Notes under the pieces: model-generated
The model's input: the letters and a program-made list of their open reading frames with translations, nothing else
Database searches by the model: none
What the model was told of the DNA's origin: nothing
Shown: positions 8,355-16,294 of the stretch, one piece after another
Layout of the letters: each line of letters opens with the position of its first letter
How positions within the stretch are numbered: the stretch's first letter is position 1
Translations under genes and position numbers: made by a program
NCBI RefSeq assembly: GCF_000355695.1
Contig: NC_020891.1
Coordinates: 248,001-312,000 of the forward strand
From: Clavibacter nebraskensis NCPPB 2581
Lineage (GTDB): Bacteria > Actinomycetota > Actinomycetes > Actinomycetales > Microbacteriaceae
DNA length: 64,000 bases
Direction: 5' to 3'

Positions 8355-9686
8355 TCAGCCACGGGCGACCAGCTCCCCGGCCGCCGAGGTGGCGGTGACC
8401 GGCTCGCCGCGCAACCAGGTCCCGGTGACCCGGCCACGGGCCTCCAGGCCGGCGAAGGCGGAGACCGGGTTGCGGTGCGCCAGTCCGGCGACCTCGATGA
8501 CCTCGGTGGCGGACGGGTCGAACACGGTGAGGTGGGCGAGCGCTCCGGGCGCGATGCGACCGCGGTCGGCGAAGCCCGCGAGCGCCGCGGGGCCGGTCGT
8601 GAACCAGGGCAGGACGTCCTCGAGGGACACGCCGCGGCGCATCGCCTCGGTCCACACGGCGCGGAAGCCGACCTGCAGCCCGGCGATGCCGCCCCACGCC
8701 AGGCCCCAGTCGTCGGTCTTCAGGTCGGCGGTCGACGGCGAGTGGTCCGACACGACCATGTCGATCGTGCCGTCGAGGAGCCCCTGCCAGAGCGCGTCGC
8801 GGTTGGCGTCGTCGCGGATCGGCGGGCAGCACTTGAACTCGGTCGCGCCGTCGGGGATGGTCGATGCCTCGAACGCCAGGTAGTGCGGGCAGGTCTCGAC
8901 CGTGATCCGCACGCCGTCGTCCTTCGCCGCGCGGATGATGGGCAGCGCTCCGGCGTCGGAGAGGTGCAGCACGTGGGCCCGGGCCCGGGTCACACGGGCG
9001 CCGTCGATCACCTGCGCGATCGCGGACTCCTCGGCTGCGGCGGGGCGGGTGGCGAGGAAGTCCGCGTAGCGGCCGCCGAGGGCCCCGTGGTCGACGAGGT
9101 GCGCGGGGTCCTCGGCGTGCACGATGAGCAGCGCATCGATGTCGGCGACCTCCTGGAGTGCGGCGCGGAGCTGCTCCAGTCCGAGGTGCGGGAACTCGTC
9201 CACGCCCGACGGCGCGGTGAAGCACTTGAACCCGAACACGCCCTGCTCGTGCAGCCCGTCGAGCGAGCCGAGGCTGTCCGGCACGGCGCCGCCCCAGAAC
9301 CCCACGTCGACGGCCAGCCGGCCCGCGGCGCTGGCGCGCTTGACGGCCAGGGCATCGACGGTCGTCGTGGCCGGGATCGAGTTGAGCGGCATGTCGATGA
9401 TCGTCGTGACGCCGCCGAGCGCCGCGGCGCGGGTGGCGGACGCGAAGCCCTCCCACTCCGTGCGCCCCGGCTCGTTGACGTGCACGTGCGTGTCGACCAG
9501 CCCGGGCAGCAGGACGTGGCCGTCGGCGACGACGTGCACGTCGGCATCGATGCCCAGGGGGGCGTCGAGGGGCAGCACCTCGTCGATGCGTCCCTCGACG
9601 ACGGTCACGGTCGCCGGGCGCAGCGCCCCGTCGACCCAGGCTCGGGCGCATCGGAACGCGAGCACGGCCGGTCGGGGCGCCGTCAC
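8355..9686 (-). CDS. allB: Allantoinase
   Basis: A 443-residue cyclic amidohydrolase that opens the allantoin ring to allantoate. Metal-site motifs are DTHVHVNEPGRTEWEGF, the carboxylated-lysine strand GVFGFKCFT, LLIVHAED, AHVLHLSDA and MVVSDHSPS. The binuclear metal ligands are therefore all present. KCCPPIRDDANRD and the downstream WGGIAGLQ block are typical of allantoinases rather than dihydropyrimidinases. The start is GTG 9686, set by a GTGA overlap with the permease stop. Second gene of the operon. Confidence 0.95.
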   Translation of the reverse strand: MTAPRPAVLAFRCARAWVDGALRPATVTVVEGRIDEVLPLDAPLGIDADVHVVADGHVLLPGLVDTHVHVNEPGRTEWEGFASATRAAALGGVTTIIDMPLNSIPATTTVDALAVKRASAAGRLAVDVGFWGGAVPDSLGSLDGLHEQGVFGFKCFTAPSGVDEFPHLGLEQLRAALQEVADIDALLIVHAEDPAHLVDHGALGGRYADFLATRPAAAEESAIAQVIDGARVTRARAHVLHLSDAGALPIIRAAKDDGVRITVETCPHYLAFEASTIPDGATEFKCCPPIRDDANRDALWQGLLDGTIDMVVSDHSPSTADLKTDDWGLAWGGIAGLQVGFRAVWTEAMRRGVSLEDVLPWFTTGPAALAGFADRGRIAPGALAHLTVFDPSATEVIEVAGLAHRNPVSAFAGLEARGRVTGTWLRGEPVTATSAAGELVARG

Positions 9687-11056
9687 AGCCGGTCGGCGTC
9701 CGTCATCGCGACGCCACCGGGGAGGGTCGCGGGCTCGGCGGCCTTCCCGGTGCCGAGCAGCAGGTTGAGCAGGATCGCGGACGCCGCGCCGGCCGAGATG
9801 CCCGAGTCGAACACGAGCGTGAACCACGTCGGGAACGCCGCGTAGATCGACGGCGCGACGGTCGGCAGCAGCGCGATCCCGAGCGGCAGGGCCACGACGA
9901 GCACGTTCCGGTTGTCGAACCGGACCCGCGACAGGGTGCGGATGCCGCTCGCCGCGACCATCCCGAACAGCGCGACGCCGGCGCCGCCGAGGACCGCGTG
10001 CGGCACCGCCTCGACCACCGCCGCGACCTTGGGCACGAGGCCGAGCACGACGAGGATCCCGCCCGCGGCCGTCGCGACGTACCGGGAACGCACCCCCGAG
10101 AGCGCCACGAGTCCGACGTTCTGCGCGAACGCCGTGTACGGGAACGTGTTGAAGACCCCGCCGACGACGGTGCCGAGGCCGTCCGCCCGGAGCCCGTCCG
10201 CGAGCGTCCGGTTCGAGAGAGGTCGACCGACGACCTCGCCGATGGCCACCATGTCGCCCGTGGTCTCGGTCATGATCACGAGCCCGACGACGAGCATCGA
10301 CACGATCGACGCGAGGTCGAACGTCGGCAGGCCGAAGTGGAACGGCGTGACGACCGCGAACCACGGCGCCTGGCCGATGCCGGACCCGTCGACCATCCCC
10401 GGCACGAACAGCGCCACGAGGGTGCCGAGGAGCAGGCCGGCGAGGACCGAGACCCGGGCGAGCCCCCGGGGTGCGAAGCGCTCGACGAGCACGATGGCGA
10501 GGAGCACGCCGGCGGCGAACGCGACGTCGACGGGGCGGGCGGCGCCGTCCTCCCCGCCCTCGGTGATCCACCCGGCTGCCACGCTCATCAGCGACAGCCC
10601 GATGATGAGGATGACCGTCCCGGTGACGATCGGCGGGAACAGCCGGATGAGCTGCGAGAACCACGGCGCGACGACGACCATGAAGACCCCGCAGGCGATC
10701 GTCGCCCCGTACACGGCGGTGATGCCGTGCTCGGTCCCGATCGCGATCATCGGTCCGACCGCGGCGAAGGTGACACCCTGCACGAGCGGCAGACGGACCC
10801 CGAAGCGCCAGAAGCCGACGGACTGCACGATGGTGGCGAGGCCGGCGACGAACAGGTCGGCGCTGATCAGGAACGCCAGGTCGGCGCTGTCGAAGCCGAG
10901 CGCACCGCCGACGATGAGCGGGACGGCGATCGCGCCCGCGTACATCGCGAGGACGTGCTGCAGCCCGAGGGGCAGGAGCCGGGCGAGCGGCGGGACGGTG
11001 TCGACCCCGTCGCCCGTGCTGGTGTCAGCTGCTCGTCGGCGCGATGCTGTGCTCAT
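9683..11056 (-). CDS. NCS2-family purine (urate/xanthine) permease
   Basis: A 457-residue integral membrane protein with about 12-14 hydrophobic segments. LPLGLQHVLAMYAGAIAVPL is the opening signature of the nucleobase-ascorbate (NCS2/NAT) transporters. LVQGVTFAAVGPMIAIG corresponds to the TM3 region and VVGLVIMTETTGDMVAIGEV to the substrate-contact TM8 region, where the acidic residue marks purine permeases of the PucJ/PucK/XanP branch. It should import urate, xanthine or uric-acid-like purines by proton symport. It is the first gene of a six-gene unit ending in the RpiR regulator. Start ATG 11056. Confidence 0.9.
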   Translation of the reverse strand: MSTASRRRAADTSTGDGVDTVPPLARLLPLGLQHVLAMYAGAIAVPLIVGGALGFDSADLAFLISADLFVAGLATIVQSVGFWRFGVRLPLVQGVTFAAVGPMIAIGTEHGITAVYGATIACGVFMVVVAPWFSQLIRLFPPIVTGTVILIIGLSLMSVAAGWITEGGEDGAARPVDVAFAAGVLLAIVLVERFAPRGLARVSVLAGLLLGTLVALFVPGMVDGSGIGQAPWFAVVTPFHFGLPTFDLASIVSMLVVGLVIMTETTGDMVAIGEVVGRPLSNRTLADGLRADGLGTVVGGVFNTFPYTAFAQNVGLVALSGVRSRYVATAAGGILVVLGLVPKVAAVVEAVPHAVLGGAGVALFGMVAASGIRTLSRVRFDNRNVLVVALPLGIALLPTVAPSIYAAFPTWFTLVFDSGISAGAASAILLNLLLGTGKAAEPATLPGGVAMTDADRL

Positions 11057-11078
11057 GTCCGGACGCTAACCAACCACT

Positions 11079-11087
11079 GTTTCCCCG
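11079..11087 (-). promoter_or_regulatory. GGGGAAACA motif upstream of the purine permease operon
   Basis: On the minus strand the 80 bp before the permease ATG contain GCCGGGGAAACAGTGG. GAGGAAACA, differing in one base, occurs in the promoter gap of hiuH (3686-3694). A shared 9-mer in front of the two purine units, one of which encodes an RpiR regulator, suggests a common operator. With only two examples this is weak. Confidence 0.25.
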
Positions 11088-11220
11088 GCGTTTCGGTCGG
11101 GCGTCCGGTCGCGAACGAGCGTGCCGTCCGGTGGCGTCCGGGAACGACGGTCTCGGGCGACGGCGTCGAGCGCCCCGTCTCCGCGAGCGCCTGCGCGGAC
11201 CCGGCCGCTACCGTCGACGC

Positions 11221-11356
11221 ATGACGTCCGCCCGCCTCGCCGCCCCCGAGGACCGCATGGCCCGGCTCGACCTCCACCTCCCTCTCCGGTCGATGCGGCA
11301 GAGGTGCACGCGATCCGCTCCGACCCCGCCGTCTTGACCCACTACCCGTCGCTGCG
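11221..11356 (+). pseudogene. Frameshifted, truncated GNAT acetyltransferase remnant
   Basis: From ATG 11221 one frame reads MTSARLAAPEDRMARLDLHLP and then becomes nonsense. In another forward frame the text resumes at about 11289 as PVDAAEVHAIRSDPAVLTHYPSLR, ending at 11356. Joined, these pieces make the first beta strand and helix pair of a RimJ-type GNAT (typical text: LTLHP..DADEVHAIHSDP). One indel near 11283-11290 separates them and everything after residue about 45 is missing. It abuts a second remnant on the other strand, so a deletion removed the 3' ends of both. Confidence 0.6.
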
Positions 11357-11630
11357 GTCGTCGGGACCGGCGCGCGACGCGCCCGCCGCGCCCCGACCTC
11401 CGCCACGAGGATCCGCGTCGCCGCCAGGAGCACGAGCACGACCGCCGTCAGCACGACGAGCGGCTGCAGGGCGAAGCCGACTCCGACGACCCAGTGGTCC
11501 ATCCCGAGCGCGGGCCAGCCCATGTCCTCCCACCGATCCGCGAGGAGCAGCAGCACCCGAGGGCGACGAGCTCCACCGCCAGCACCCCGATCGTGATGCG
11601 CGTCGCGAGCCTCATGTCGTTCTCATCCAT
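11357..11630 (-). pseudogene. Frameshifted small membrane protein remnant
   Basis: On the minus strand ATG 11630 (or 11615) starts MDENDMRLATRITIGVLAVE, continuing LVALG, then shifts frame at about 11555. The next frame continues LLLLADRWEDMGWPALG, then VVGVGFALQPLVVLTAVVLV and RILVAEVGARRARRAP. Inserting one base restores a three-helix-like small membrane protein of at least 85 residues. After ARRAP the frame runs into the antisense of the GNAT remnant, so the natural end is lost. A sequencing error could explain the frameshift but not the missing 3' end. No function can be named. Confidence 0.5.
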
Positions 11631-11700
11631 GTGCCGAGCCGCCACCCTCGCATGGTTCCCCCGCCTGCGGAAGACCCGGATCCCGCGCCACACTGGATCC

Positions 11701-12624
11701 ATGAGCACCGCCGCCGACGCCCTCGCCCGCCTCGTCGAGGGGATCGACCGCGAGCGGCTCGGCGCGTACGGCGTCGTCGTGCGGGTCGGCGACGACGAGG
11801 TCGCGCACCGCTGGCGCAGCGACGACCGCGAGAACCTGTACTCGGTGTCCAAGGGCGTGTGCGCGCTGGCCGTCGGCATCGCCGTGGACGAGGGGATCCT
11901 CCGGCTCGACACCCGCGTGCCGGAGCTGCTGCCCGGCCTCGACCTCGGCCCGGGCGTCGACGAGGTCACCGTCGAGCACCTCCTCACCATGACGAGCGGC
12001 ATCGACTTCGCGTGGTTCGGCGACGAGCCCGTCCCCGGATCCGACCTCGCGCAGGCGATGCTCGGGCTCCCCACCCGCGGCCCCGGCCGCGTCTTCCAGT
12101 ACAGCGACGCCAGCTCCTACGTCGCCATGCGGATGCTCGCGGCCGCGGTCGGCGACGTGCGCGACTGGCTCCTCCCGCGCCTCTTCGAGCCGCTCGGCAT
12201 CGACAACCCGCAGTGGCACCGCTGCCCGCTCGGCTTCATCGTGGGCGGCAGCGGCCTGGAGCTGCGCACCGGCGAGCTCGCGCGCATCGGCCGCCTGCTG
12301 CGCGACCGCGGCGCGGGGGAGGGCCGGCAGCTCGTGAACGCGGAGTGGGTCGACCGGATGCACGGATCCTGGGTCGACACCGGCGCCGATCCTGCCGCCC
12401 CCTTCGCCCGCTACGGCCTCGCGACCTGGGACGGCCCCGGCGACGCCTGGCGCCTCGACGGCCGCTACGGCCAGTACGTGCTGGTCGACGGATCCCGCGA
12501 CGCGGTCGTCACCATCACCGCCCACGAGGAGGAGCGGGACCACCTGCTCGCCGAGCTGGCCGCGGAGGCCGTCACGGATCCGGCGCAGGTGGTCGGTCGA
12601 GGGGTCGTCACTCATCTGACGTGA
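11701..12624 (+). CDS. Beta-lactamase-fold serine hydrolase (class C-like, cytoplasmic)
   Basis: A 307-residue protein of the AmpC/esterase-type serine hydrolase family. The nucleophile motif SxxK is S48-V-S-K51 in LYSVSKGVCALAVG, and the Y-x-N equivalent is Y134-S-D136 in FQYSDASSY. TVEHLLTMTSGIDF is the conserved family block after the first helix. No signal peptide is seen, so it probably acts in the cytoplasm as an esterase or peptidase rather than a secreted beta-lactamase. The HxG motif is not obvious; YGQYVLVDGS may occupy that strand. The substrate is unknown. Confidence 0.8.
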   Translation: MSTAADALARLVEGIDRERLGAYGVVVRVGDDEVAHRWRSDDRENLYSVSKGVCALAVGIAVDEGILRLDTRVPELLPGLDLGPGVDEVTVEHLLTMTSGIDFAWFGDEPVPGSDLAQAMLGLPTRGPGRVFQYSDASSYVAMRMLAAAVGDVRDWLLPRLFEPLGIDNPQWHRCPLGFIVGGSGLELRTGELARIGRLLRDRGAGEGRQLVNAEWVDRMHGSWVDTGADPAAPFARYGLATWDGPGDAWRLDGRYGQYVLVDGSRDAVVTITAHEEERDHLLAELAAEAVTDPAQVVGRGVVTHLT

Positions 12625-12640
12625 TTGGTAACATTACCAA
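12625..12640. promoter_or_regulatory. Operator-like palindrome TTGGTAA-N2-TTACCAA, copy 1
   Basis: TTGGTAACATTACCAA: two perfect 7-bp arms around a central CA. It begins immediately after the TGA of the preceding hydrolase gene (12622-12624) and is repeated exactly 28 bp downstream. Its AT-rich character stands out in this sequence. The likely role is autoregulation of the downstream ATPase gene or binding of a separate repressor. Confidence 0.75.
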
Positions 12641-12652
12641 TCCACCACGAGC

Positions 12653-12668
12653 TTGGTAACATTACCAA
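12653..12668. promoter_or_regulatory. Operator-like palindrome TTGGTAA-N2-TTACCAA, copy 2
   Basis: An exact second copy of the 16-mer, ending one base before the ATG at 12670. A protein bound here would cover the translation start, and probably the start of a leaderless transcript. Spacing between copies is 28 bp centre to centre. A longer reading frame that enters from GTG 12625 merely translates the two palindromes, so ATG 12670 is the true start. Confidence 0.75.
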
Positions 12669-12669
12669 C

Positions 12670-13911
12670 ATGCGCGACGCGACCGACAACCCCTTCAGTC
12701 CCGGCTCGGACACCGTCCCGGAGATCTGGGCGGGCCGCACCGAGCAGCTCAGCGACTGGCGGGACGTCGTCCGCCCCCGCCTTCTCCGCGGGCTCCCCGA
12801 GCGCGGGCGCACCGTCCTCGGCGAACCCGGGCTCGGCAAGTCCTCCCTCGTGCGACGCATCGCGCAGACCGCCGCCCGCGAAGGCGACTGGGTCACGCCG
12901 CAACTCCGCATCCCCCTCGGCGCCGATCCGCTGAAGCCGGTCGCGGCCGCGGTGCTGGAGCTCGCGCGCGCTGCCGGTCTGCCCGCGGTGCGCGAGAAGC
13001 GCATCAAGGACGCCATCGCGCGGGTGGAGACGGTCGCGGCCGCCGGGCTCTCGCTCACCGTGCGCGGGGGATCCGCGCAGAGCGGCCCGGAGCCGTACAC
13101 GGCGCTGACGGCACTGCTCGTCGAGGTCGGCCGCGCGGCCATGCGGCACGACCGGGTCGCCCTGGTCCACGTCGACGAGGTCCAGAACATCACGGACGAG
13201 CGGACGCTCTCGCAGCTGCTGATCGCGCTCGGCGACGCGATCACGCACGAGGAGGAGGTGAGGATCCCCGGCGGTGCGTACGTGCTCCGGTCCCTGCCGA
13301 TCGCCGTCTACCTCACCGGCCTGCCGGACTTCGAGGACCGCGCTGGCGCCCACAAGGGCGCGACCTTCGCCCGGCGCTTCCGCACCACCGTGCTCACCGC
13401 GATCGACGACGAGGACATCCGCGCAGCGCTGCAGGACTTCGTCGTGCCGGGCTGGGAGGTCGCGGACGGCTCCGGCCGCACCCGCCGCATCCGCATGGAC
13501 CAAGATGCCGTCGCCGCGATCGTGGACCTGTGCCGCGGGGAGCCGTTCCTCTTCCAGCTGGCTGGGGAGCGCGCCTGGTACGCGGGATCCGGGCCGACGA
13601 TCACCCGGGACGAGGTGCACGCGGGCTGGCGCGGGGCGGAGCGCGAGGCGGCCGCGCACGTCGAGCGGATCCTCGAACGGCTGCCCCCGCGGGAGCGCGC
13701 CTTCATCGAGGCGATGGCCGCGCTGCCCGCCGAGGAGCGCACGCTCACCCGCATCGCGAAGGAGATGGGCCGGTCGAGGGCCGCGGAGGTCGGCACCACG
13801 GCGCAGCGCCTCGACACCGTGCGCGGCATCATCGACCGGGGCACGGCCTACGGCTTCCGGCACCGCGCGATCGAGGCGCACCTCACCAGTGCCTGGCCGC
13901 GCATCGGGTGA
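12670..13911 (+). CDS. AAA/STAND-type ATP-binding protein
   Basis: A 413-residue ATPase. Walker A is GEPGLGKSSLVRR (about residues 52-64), Walker B VALVHVDEVQN (about 162-172), and a sensor-like strand YLTGLPDFEDRAG follows. The C-terminal third (after about 330) looks like a winged helix: LPPRERAFIEAMAALPAEER, then ITRIAKEMGRSRAAEV-like text and a final basic segment. This Orc1/Cdc6-like arrangement occurs in stand-alone actinobacterial ATP-binding proteins of unknown role. It has its own promoter region with two identical palindromes and no partner gene, so its function is unassigned; DNA binding is likely. Confidence 0.7.
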   Translation: MRDATDNPFSPGSDTVPEIWAGRTEQLSDWRDVVRPRLLRGLPERGRTVLGEPGLGKSSLVRRIAQTAAREGDWVTPQLRIPLGADPLKPVAAAVLELARAAGLPAVREKRIKDAIARVETVAAAGLSLTVRGGSAQSGPEPYTALTALLVEVGRAAMRHDRVALVHVDEVQNITDERTLSQLLIALGDAITHEEEVRIPGGAYVLRSLPIAVYLTGLPDFEDRAGAHKGATFARRFRTTVLTAIDDEDIRAALQDFVVPGWEVADGSGRTRRIRMDQDAVAAIVDLCRGEPFLFQLAGERAWYAGSGPTITRDEVHAGWRGAEREAAAHVERILERLPPRERAFIEAMAALPAEERTLTRIAKEMGRSRAAEVGTTAQRLDTVRGIIDRGTAYGFRHRAIEAHLTSAWPRIG

Positions 13912-13943
13912 GGCGGTCGACTGGCCGCGGGGCCCGCGTCGCG

Positions 13944-14002
13944 TTGACACTGCCCCGACGCCCCCGCGAGAATGGATCCGCGTTGCTCTTACAACGTTGT
14001 AA
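13944..14002 (+). promoter_or_regulatory. Promoter and LacI-type operator of the arabinofuranosidase gene
   Basis: TTGACA at 13944-13949 and GAGAAT at 13968-13973 are separated by 18 bp and make a good -35/-10 pair for a high-GC genome. Sixteen bases further on is the perfect palindrome TTACAACGTTGTAA (13989-14002), the size and style of LacI/GalR-family operators. Repression by a sugar-responsive LacI protein encoded elsewhere is the likely mode. The leader to ATG 14071 is about 90 nt. Confidence 0.7.
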
Positions 14003-14070
14003 AGGCTCGGATCCACCCGGCACCGCCGGCGTCGATCGGCCCCGCTCCCGATGAAGTGAAGGACCACTCC

Positions 14071-15594
14071 ATGACCGACGCCCGCCCCGCGGCCGACGCC
14101 CGCATCGCCATCGACCGCAACTCGGTCGTCGCCCCCGTCAACCGCCGCACCTTCGGCTCGTTCGTCGAGCACCTCGGCCGCTGCGTCTACGACGGCATCT
14201 ACGAGCCCGGCCACCCCACCGCGACCGCGGACGGCTTCCGCGGCGACGTCGTCGACCTCGTCAAGGAGCTCGGCACCAGCACCATCCGCTACCCCGGCGG
14301 CAACTTCGTCTCCGGCTACCGCTGGGAGGACGGCGTCGGCCCGCGCGCCGAGCGCCCGAAGCGCCTCGACCTCGCCTGGCACTCGCTCGAGACCAACGAG
14401 GTCGGCCTCGACGAGTTCGCGCGCTGGTGCGAGCTCACCGGCAGCGAGCTGATGATGGCCGTCAACCTCGGCACGCGCGGCGTTCTCGAGGCCCTCGACA
14501 TCCTCGAGTACGCCAACCACCCGGGCGGCACGGCCCTCTCCGACCAGCGCATCGCCAACGGATCCCCCGAGCCCCACGGCGTGAAGATGTGGTGCCTCGG
14601 CAACGAGATGGACGGCCCGTGGCAGGTCGGCCACATGACCGCCGACGACTACGGCAAGCTCGCGAACCGCACCGCCGGCGCCATGAAGATGGTGGATCCC
14701 ACGCTCGAGCTCGTCGCGTGCGGCAGCAGCGGATCCGGCATGCCGACCTTCGGCGAGTGGGAGCGCACCGTGCTCGAGCACGCGTACGACAACGTCGACT
14801 TCATCTCGGCCCACGCCTACTACCAGGAGCGCAAGGGCGACCTCGGCAGCTTCCTCGCCTCCTCGCTCGACATGGAGTACTTCATCCGCACGGTCGTCGC
14901 GTCGGCCGACCAGGTCAAGTACCGCCGCAAGAGCGACAAGACCATCAACATCTCGTTCGACGAGTGGAACGTCTGGTACCTCGACGAGCACCAGGAGTCG
15001 GGCGTCATCACGGAGGGCTGGCCCTACGCGCCGCACCTGCTCGAGGATGTCTACTCGGTCGCGGACGCGGTCGTGCTCGGCAACCTCATGATCACGCTGC
15101 TCAAGCACAGCGACCGCGTCACCTCCGCCAGCCTCGCGCAGCTCGTGAACGTGATCGCGCCGATCATGACGGAGACCGGCGGCGGCGCCTGGCGCCAGAC
15201 GACCTTCTTCCCGTTCTCGGTCACCAGCCGCCTCGCGCAGGGCGAGGTGCTGAAGCCGCGCATCGACGTCGGCACGTACGAGACCGAGGTGCACGGCACC
15301 GCGCCGCTCGTCGACTCCGTCGCGACCTTCGACGAGGCCACCGGCCGCGCCGCGGTCTTCCTCGTGAACCGCAGCCTCTCGGACGCGCTCACGATCGAGG
15401 TCGACGTCGCCGGGCTCGCCGTGTCCGAGGTGCTCCAGGCGGTCGGGATCCACGACGACGACGTCTACGCGAAGAACACCTTCGAGGACCGTGAGCGCGT
15501 GGGCCTGACGGAGAACGCGTCGGCGACGCTCGCCGACGGCACCCTCACGATCACGCTGCCGCCCGTGTCGTGGACGGCCGTGTCGCTCGGCTGA
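14071..15594 (+). CDS. GH51 alpha-L-arabinofuranosidase
   Basis: A 507-residue intracellular glycosidase that removes terminal arabinofuranose from arabinan or arabinoxylan oligosaccharides. The acid/base is Glu179 in MWCLGNEMDGPWQ and the nucleophile Glu298 in ISFDEWNVWY. TIRYPGGNFVSGYRWEDGVG and the C-terminal all-beta domain (MTETGGGAWRQTTFFPF) complete the GH51 pattern. Length matches the family (about 500) and there is no signal peptide, so it works on imported oligomers. It stands alone behind a LacI-type operator, fitting induction by plant cell-wall sugars. ATG 14071 follows a GAAGGA-like ribosome site. Confidence 0.95.
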   Translation: MTDARPAADARIAIDRNSVVAPVNRRTFGSFVEHLGRCVYDGIYEPGHPTATADGFRGDVVDLVKELGTSTIRYPGGNFVSGYRWEDGVGPRAERPKRLDLAWHSLETNEVGLDEFARWCELTGSELMMAVNLGTRGVLEALDILEYANHPGGTALSDQRIANGSPEPHGVKMWCLGNEMDGPWQVGHMTADDYGKLANRTAGAMKMVDPTLELVACGSSGSGMPTFGEWERTVLEHAYDNVDFISAHAYYQERKGDLGSFLASSLDMEYFIRTVVASADQVKYRRKSDKTINISFDEWNVWYLDEHQESGVITEGWPYAPHLLEDVYSVADAVVLGNLMITLLKHSDRVTSASLAQLVNVIAPIMTETGGGAWRQTTFFPFSVTSRLAQGEVLKPRIDVGTYETEVHGTAPLVDSVATFDEATGRAAVFLVNRSLSDALTIEVDVAGLAVSEVLQAVGIHDDDVYAKNTFEDRERVGLTENASATLADGTLTITLPPVSWTAVSLG

Positions 15595-15661
15595 TCCGCG
15601 CCCGTTCCCCCACGCGCCCGTCGCGCCGCACCCGCGGCCGGCGGGCGTCGTGCGTGGTGCC

Positions 15662-16252
15662 TCAGCCCCGCGGATCCGAGCGCAGCAGCGCCATGACGAT
15701 CACGTCGACCGGCTCGCCGTCGAAGCGGAAGCCGCCGCGGAGGCGTCCCTCCTCGACGAAGCCCGCGCGCTCGTAGACGCGGCGGGCGCGGGGGTTGGAG
15801 TCCATGACCTCGAGGGAGACGCGCTCGAGGTCGGTCGCGGCGAACGCGTGGTCGACGAGCAGGCCGACGGCCTCGGAGCCGAGCCCGCGATCGCGGCCGG
15901 CGGGGCCGATGAGGATGCGGAGGTTCGCGCTCCGGTCCTCGGGGCTCCAGTCGTTGATCACGGCCTCGCCCACGCACGCGTCCGTCGCGCGGTCGATGAG
16001 CGCGAGGTCGAGGCGGTCGGTCTGCTCGGCGCGCGTCGCGTACCAGGTGCGCGTGCGGTCGTCGAGCTCCGTCCGCGCGGCCATCTCGGCGACCTCGGTG
16101 GTCGTGTGCGCGGATCCGGTGAGGCGGATCACGTCGGGGTCGGCGAGCACGGGGCCCATGGCGTCGATGTCGGCGGGGGAGAAGGGGCGGAGGATCACGC
16201 GCTCGCCCTCGAGCCTCGGGACGGCGGGGAACAGGCGGGGCTCGGCGCTCAT
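15662..16252 (-). CDS. GNAT-family N-acetyltransferase (RimJ/RimL-like)
   Basis: A 196-residue acetyltransferase with LEGERVILRPFSPADIDAM at the start, the CoA-loop motif GRDRGLGSEAVGLLVDHAF, then LERVSLEVMDSNPRARRVYE and AGFVEEG. These are the ordered motifs of RimJ/RimL GNATs. The substrate is not predictable. It is convergent with the arabinofuranosidase gene (67 bp between stops) and 42 bp downstream of the Lsr2-like gene on the same strand, so the two may share a transcript. Start ATG 16252. Confidence 0.85.
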   Translation of the reverse strand: MSAEPRLFPAVPRLEGERVILRPFSPADIDAMGPVLADPDVIRLTGSAHTTTEVAEMAARTELDDRTRTWYATRAEQTDRLDLALIDRATDACVGEAVINDWSPEDRSANLRILIGPAGRDRGLGSEAVGLLVDHAFAATDLERVSLEVMDSNPRARRVYERAGFVEEGRLRGGFRFDGEPVDVIVMALLRSDPRG

Positions 16253-16294
16253 GGGTCCATCGTGCCGGGCCGCCGAGGCCTCCGCGATCCGGGG

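Noticed and set aside
12625-12669. GTG 12625 as start of the AAA ATPase
   Set aside because: The extension would only translate the two operator palindromes (GNITN-type peptide); ATG 12670 begins the conserved protein.
15631-15645. Hairpin CCCGC/GCGGG as terminator between the arabinofuranosidase and GNAT genes
   Set aside because: Only five base pairs in a very GC-rich spacer; such repeats arise by chance.
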